Positions 63,977-64,000 of a stretch of 64,000 nt of DNA are shown piece after piece; the first letter of the stretch is position 1, and the number at the start of each line of letters is the position of its first letter. The DNA comes from an uncultured Alphaproteobacteria bacterium (lineage in GTDB: Bacteria; Pseudomonadota; Alphaproteobacteria; HIMB59): positions 434,001-498,000 of the forward strand of contig CABYRL010000001.1 of NCBI GenBank assembly GCA_902521465.1, given 5' to 3'. The notes under the pieces are model-generated. The model was not told the origin of the DNA. It was given only the letters and a program-made list of their open reading frames with translations, and ran no database searches. A program made the translations under genes and the position numbers.

Positions 63977-64000
63977 TATTTTTTACTAGTAAGAGCTAGG

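Noticed and set aside
1-64000. CRISPR arrays, insertion sequences, prophage, rRNA genes
   Set aside because: I saw no arrays of regularly spaced repeats, no transposase or integrase, and no rRNA sequence in the window.

Overview
The window is a very A+T-rich, tightly packed bacterial segment with about 60 genes. Many neighbours overlap by 1-8 bp or abut directly, and no stretch above about 200 bp lacks a gene. Gene order is alphaproteobacterial: pyrF-trpF-trpB-trpA-accD, rpsA-ihfB, kdsD-lptC-lptA-lptB, an NDUFA9-like gene beside uppP, gltD-gltB, and infC...rpmI-rplT-pheS-pheT-lepA. Low G+C, streamlining, ribose-type sugar ABC transporters and methylated-amine oxidation together suggest a streamlined marine alphaproteobacterium, of SAR11 or HIMB59/AEGEAN-169 type. 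The sugar genes and a phosphofructokinase favour the second. This placement is inference; no rRNA is present.

Region 1 (1-20551) is housekeeping. One long leftward run (10096 to 1) carries an RNase D-like exonuclease, kdsD, the lptC-lptA-lptB LPS-export genes, aroA, rpsA, ihfB, pyrF, trpF, trpB, trpA and a truncated accD. The usual cmk (between aroA and rpsA) and the rpoN/hpf genes (after lptB) are not in their common places. An NDUFA9-like gene, uppP, glutamate synthase (gltD-gltB), an alpha/beta hydrolase and two glycosyltransferases follow.

Region 2 (20666-30369) is translation plus surface sugars. It holds infC with a rare start codon, rpmI, rplT, pheS, pheT, lepA, a tRNA-Ser(GGA), two more glycosyltransferases, rmuC and one unrecognised small helical protein.

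Region 3 (30465-43248) is a leftward run joining sugar phosphorylation to C1 metabolism. Its transcription order is ROK sugar kinase, phosphofructokinase, a 2-oxoglutarate/Fe(II) oxygenase-like protein, sarcosine oxidase soxB-soxD-soxA-soxG, dimethylglycine/sarcosine dehydrogenase, a MetF-like reductase and a GcvT/DmdA-like methyltransferase, closed by a hairpin terminator. Dimethylglycine and sarcosine would be demethylated to glycine, and the C1 units loaded on tetrahydrofolate. The final pair looks like a separate demethylation and methyl-THF oxidation module.

Region 4 (43340-63976) is a carbohydrate-uptake and catabolism island. It contains a fructose-type importer (frcB-frcC-frcA) with frcK, a second ribose-type ABC importer whose permease has a large extra domain, a D-lyxose isomerase with a PfkB kinase, xylulokinase, a class I aldolase-like protein, an FGGY kinase with a split transketolase, a fucose/arabinose-isomerase-like protein, RbsK/FucU-type proteins and several oxidoreductases. 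No transcription factor is encoded among them. The intergenic regions do hold operator-like repeats, and three genes appear to be transcribed from TATAAT boxes exactly 6 nt before the ATG, that is, as leaderless mRNAs. The branched-sugar route proposed for the FGGY kinase and split transketolase, and the DmdA-like/MetF module, are the best candidates for something undescribed.
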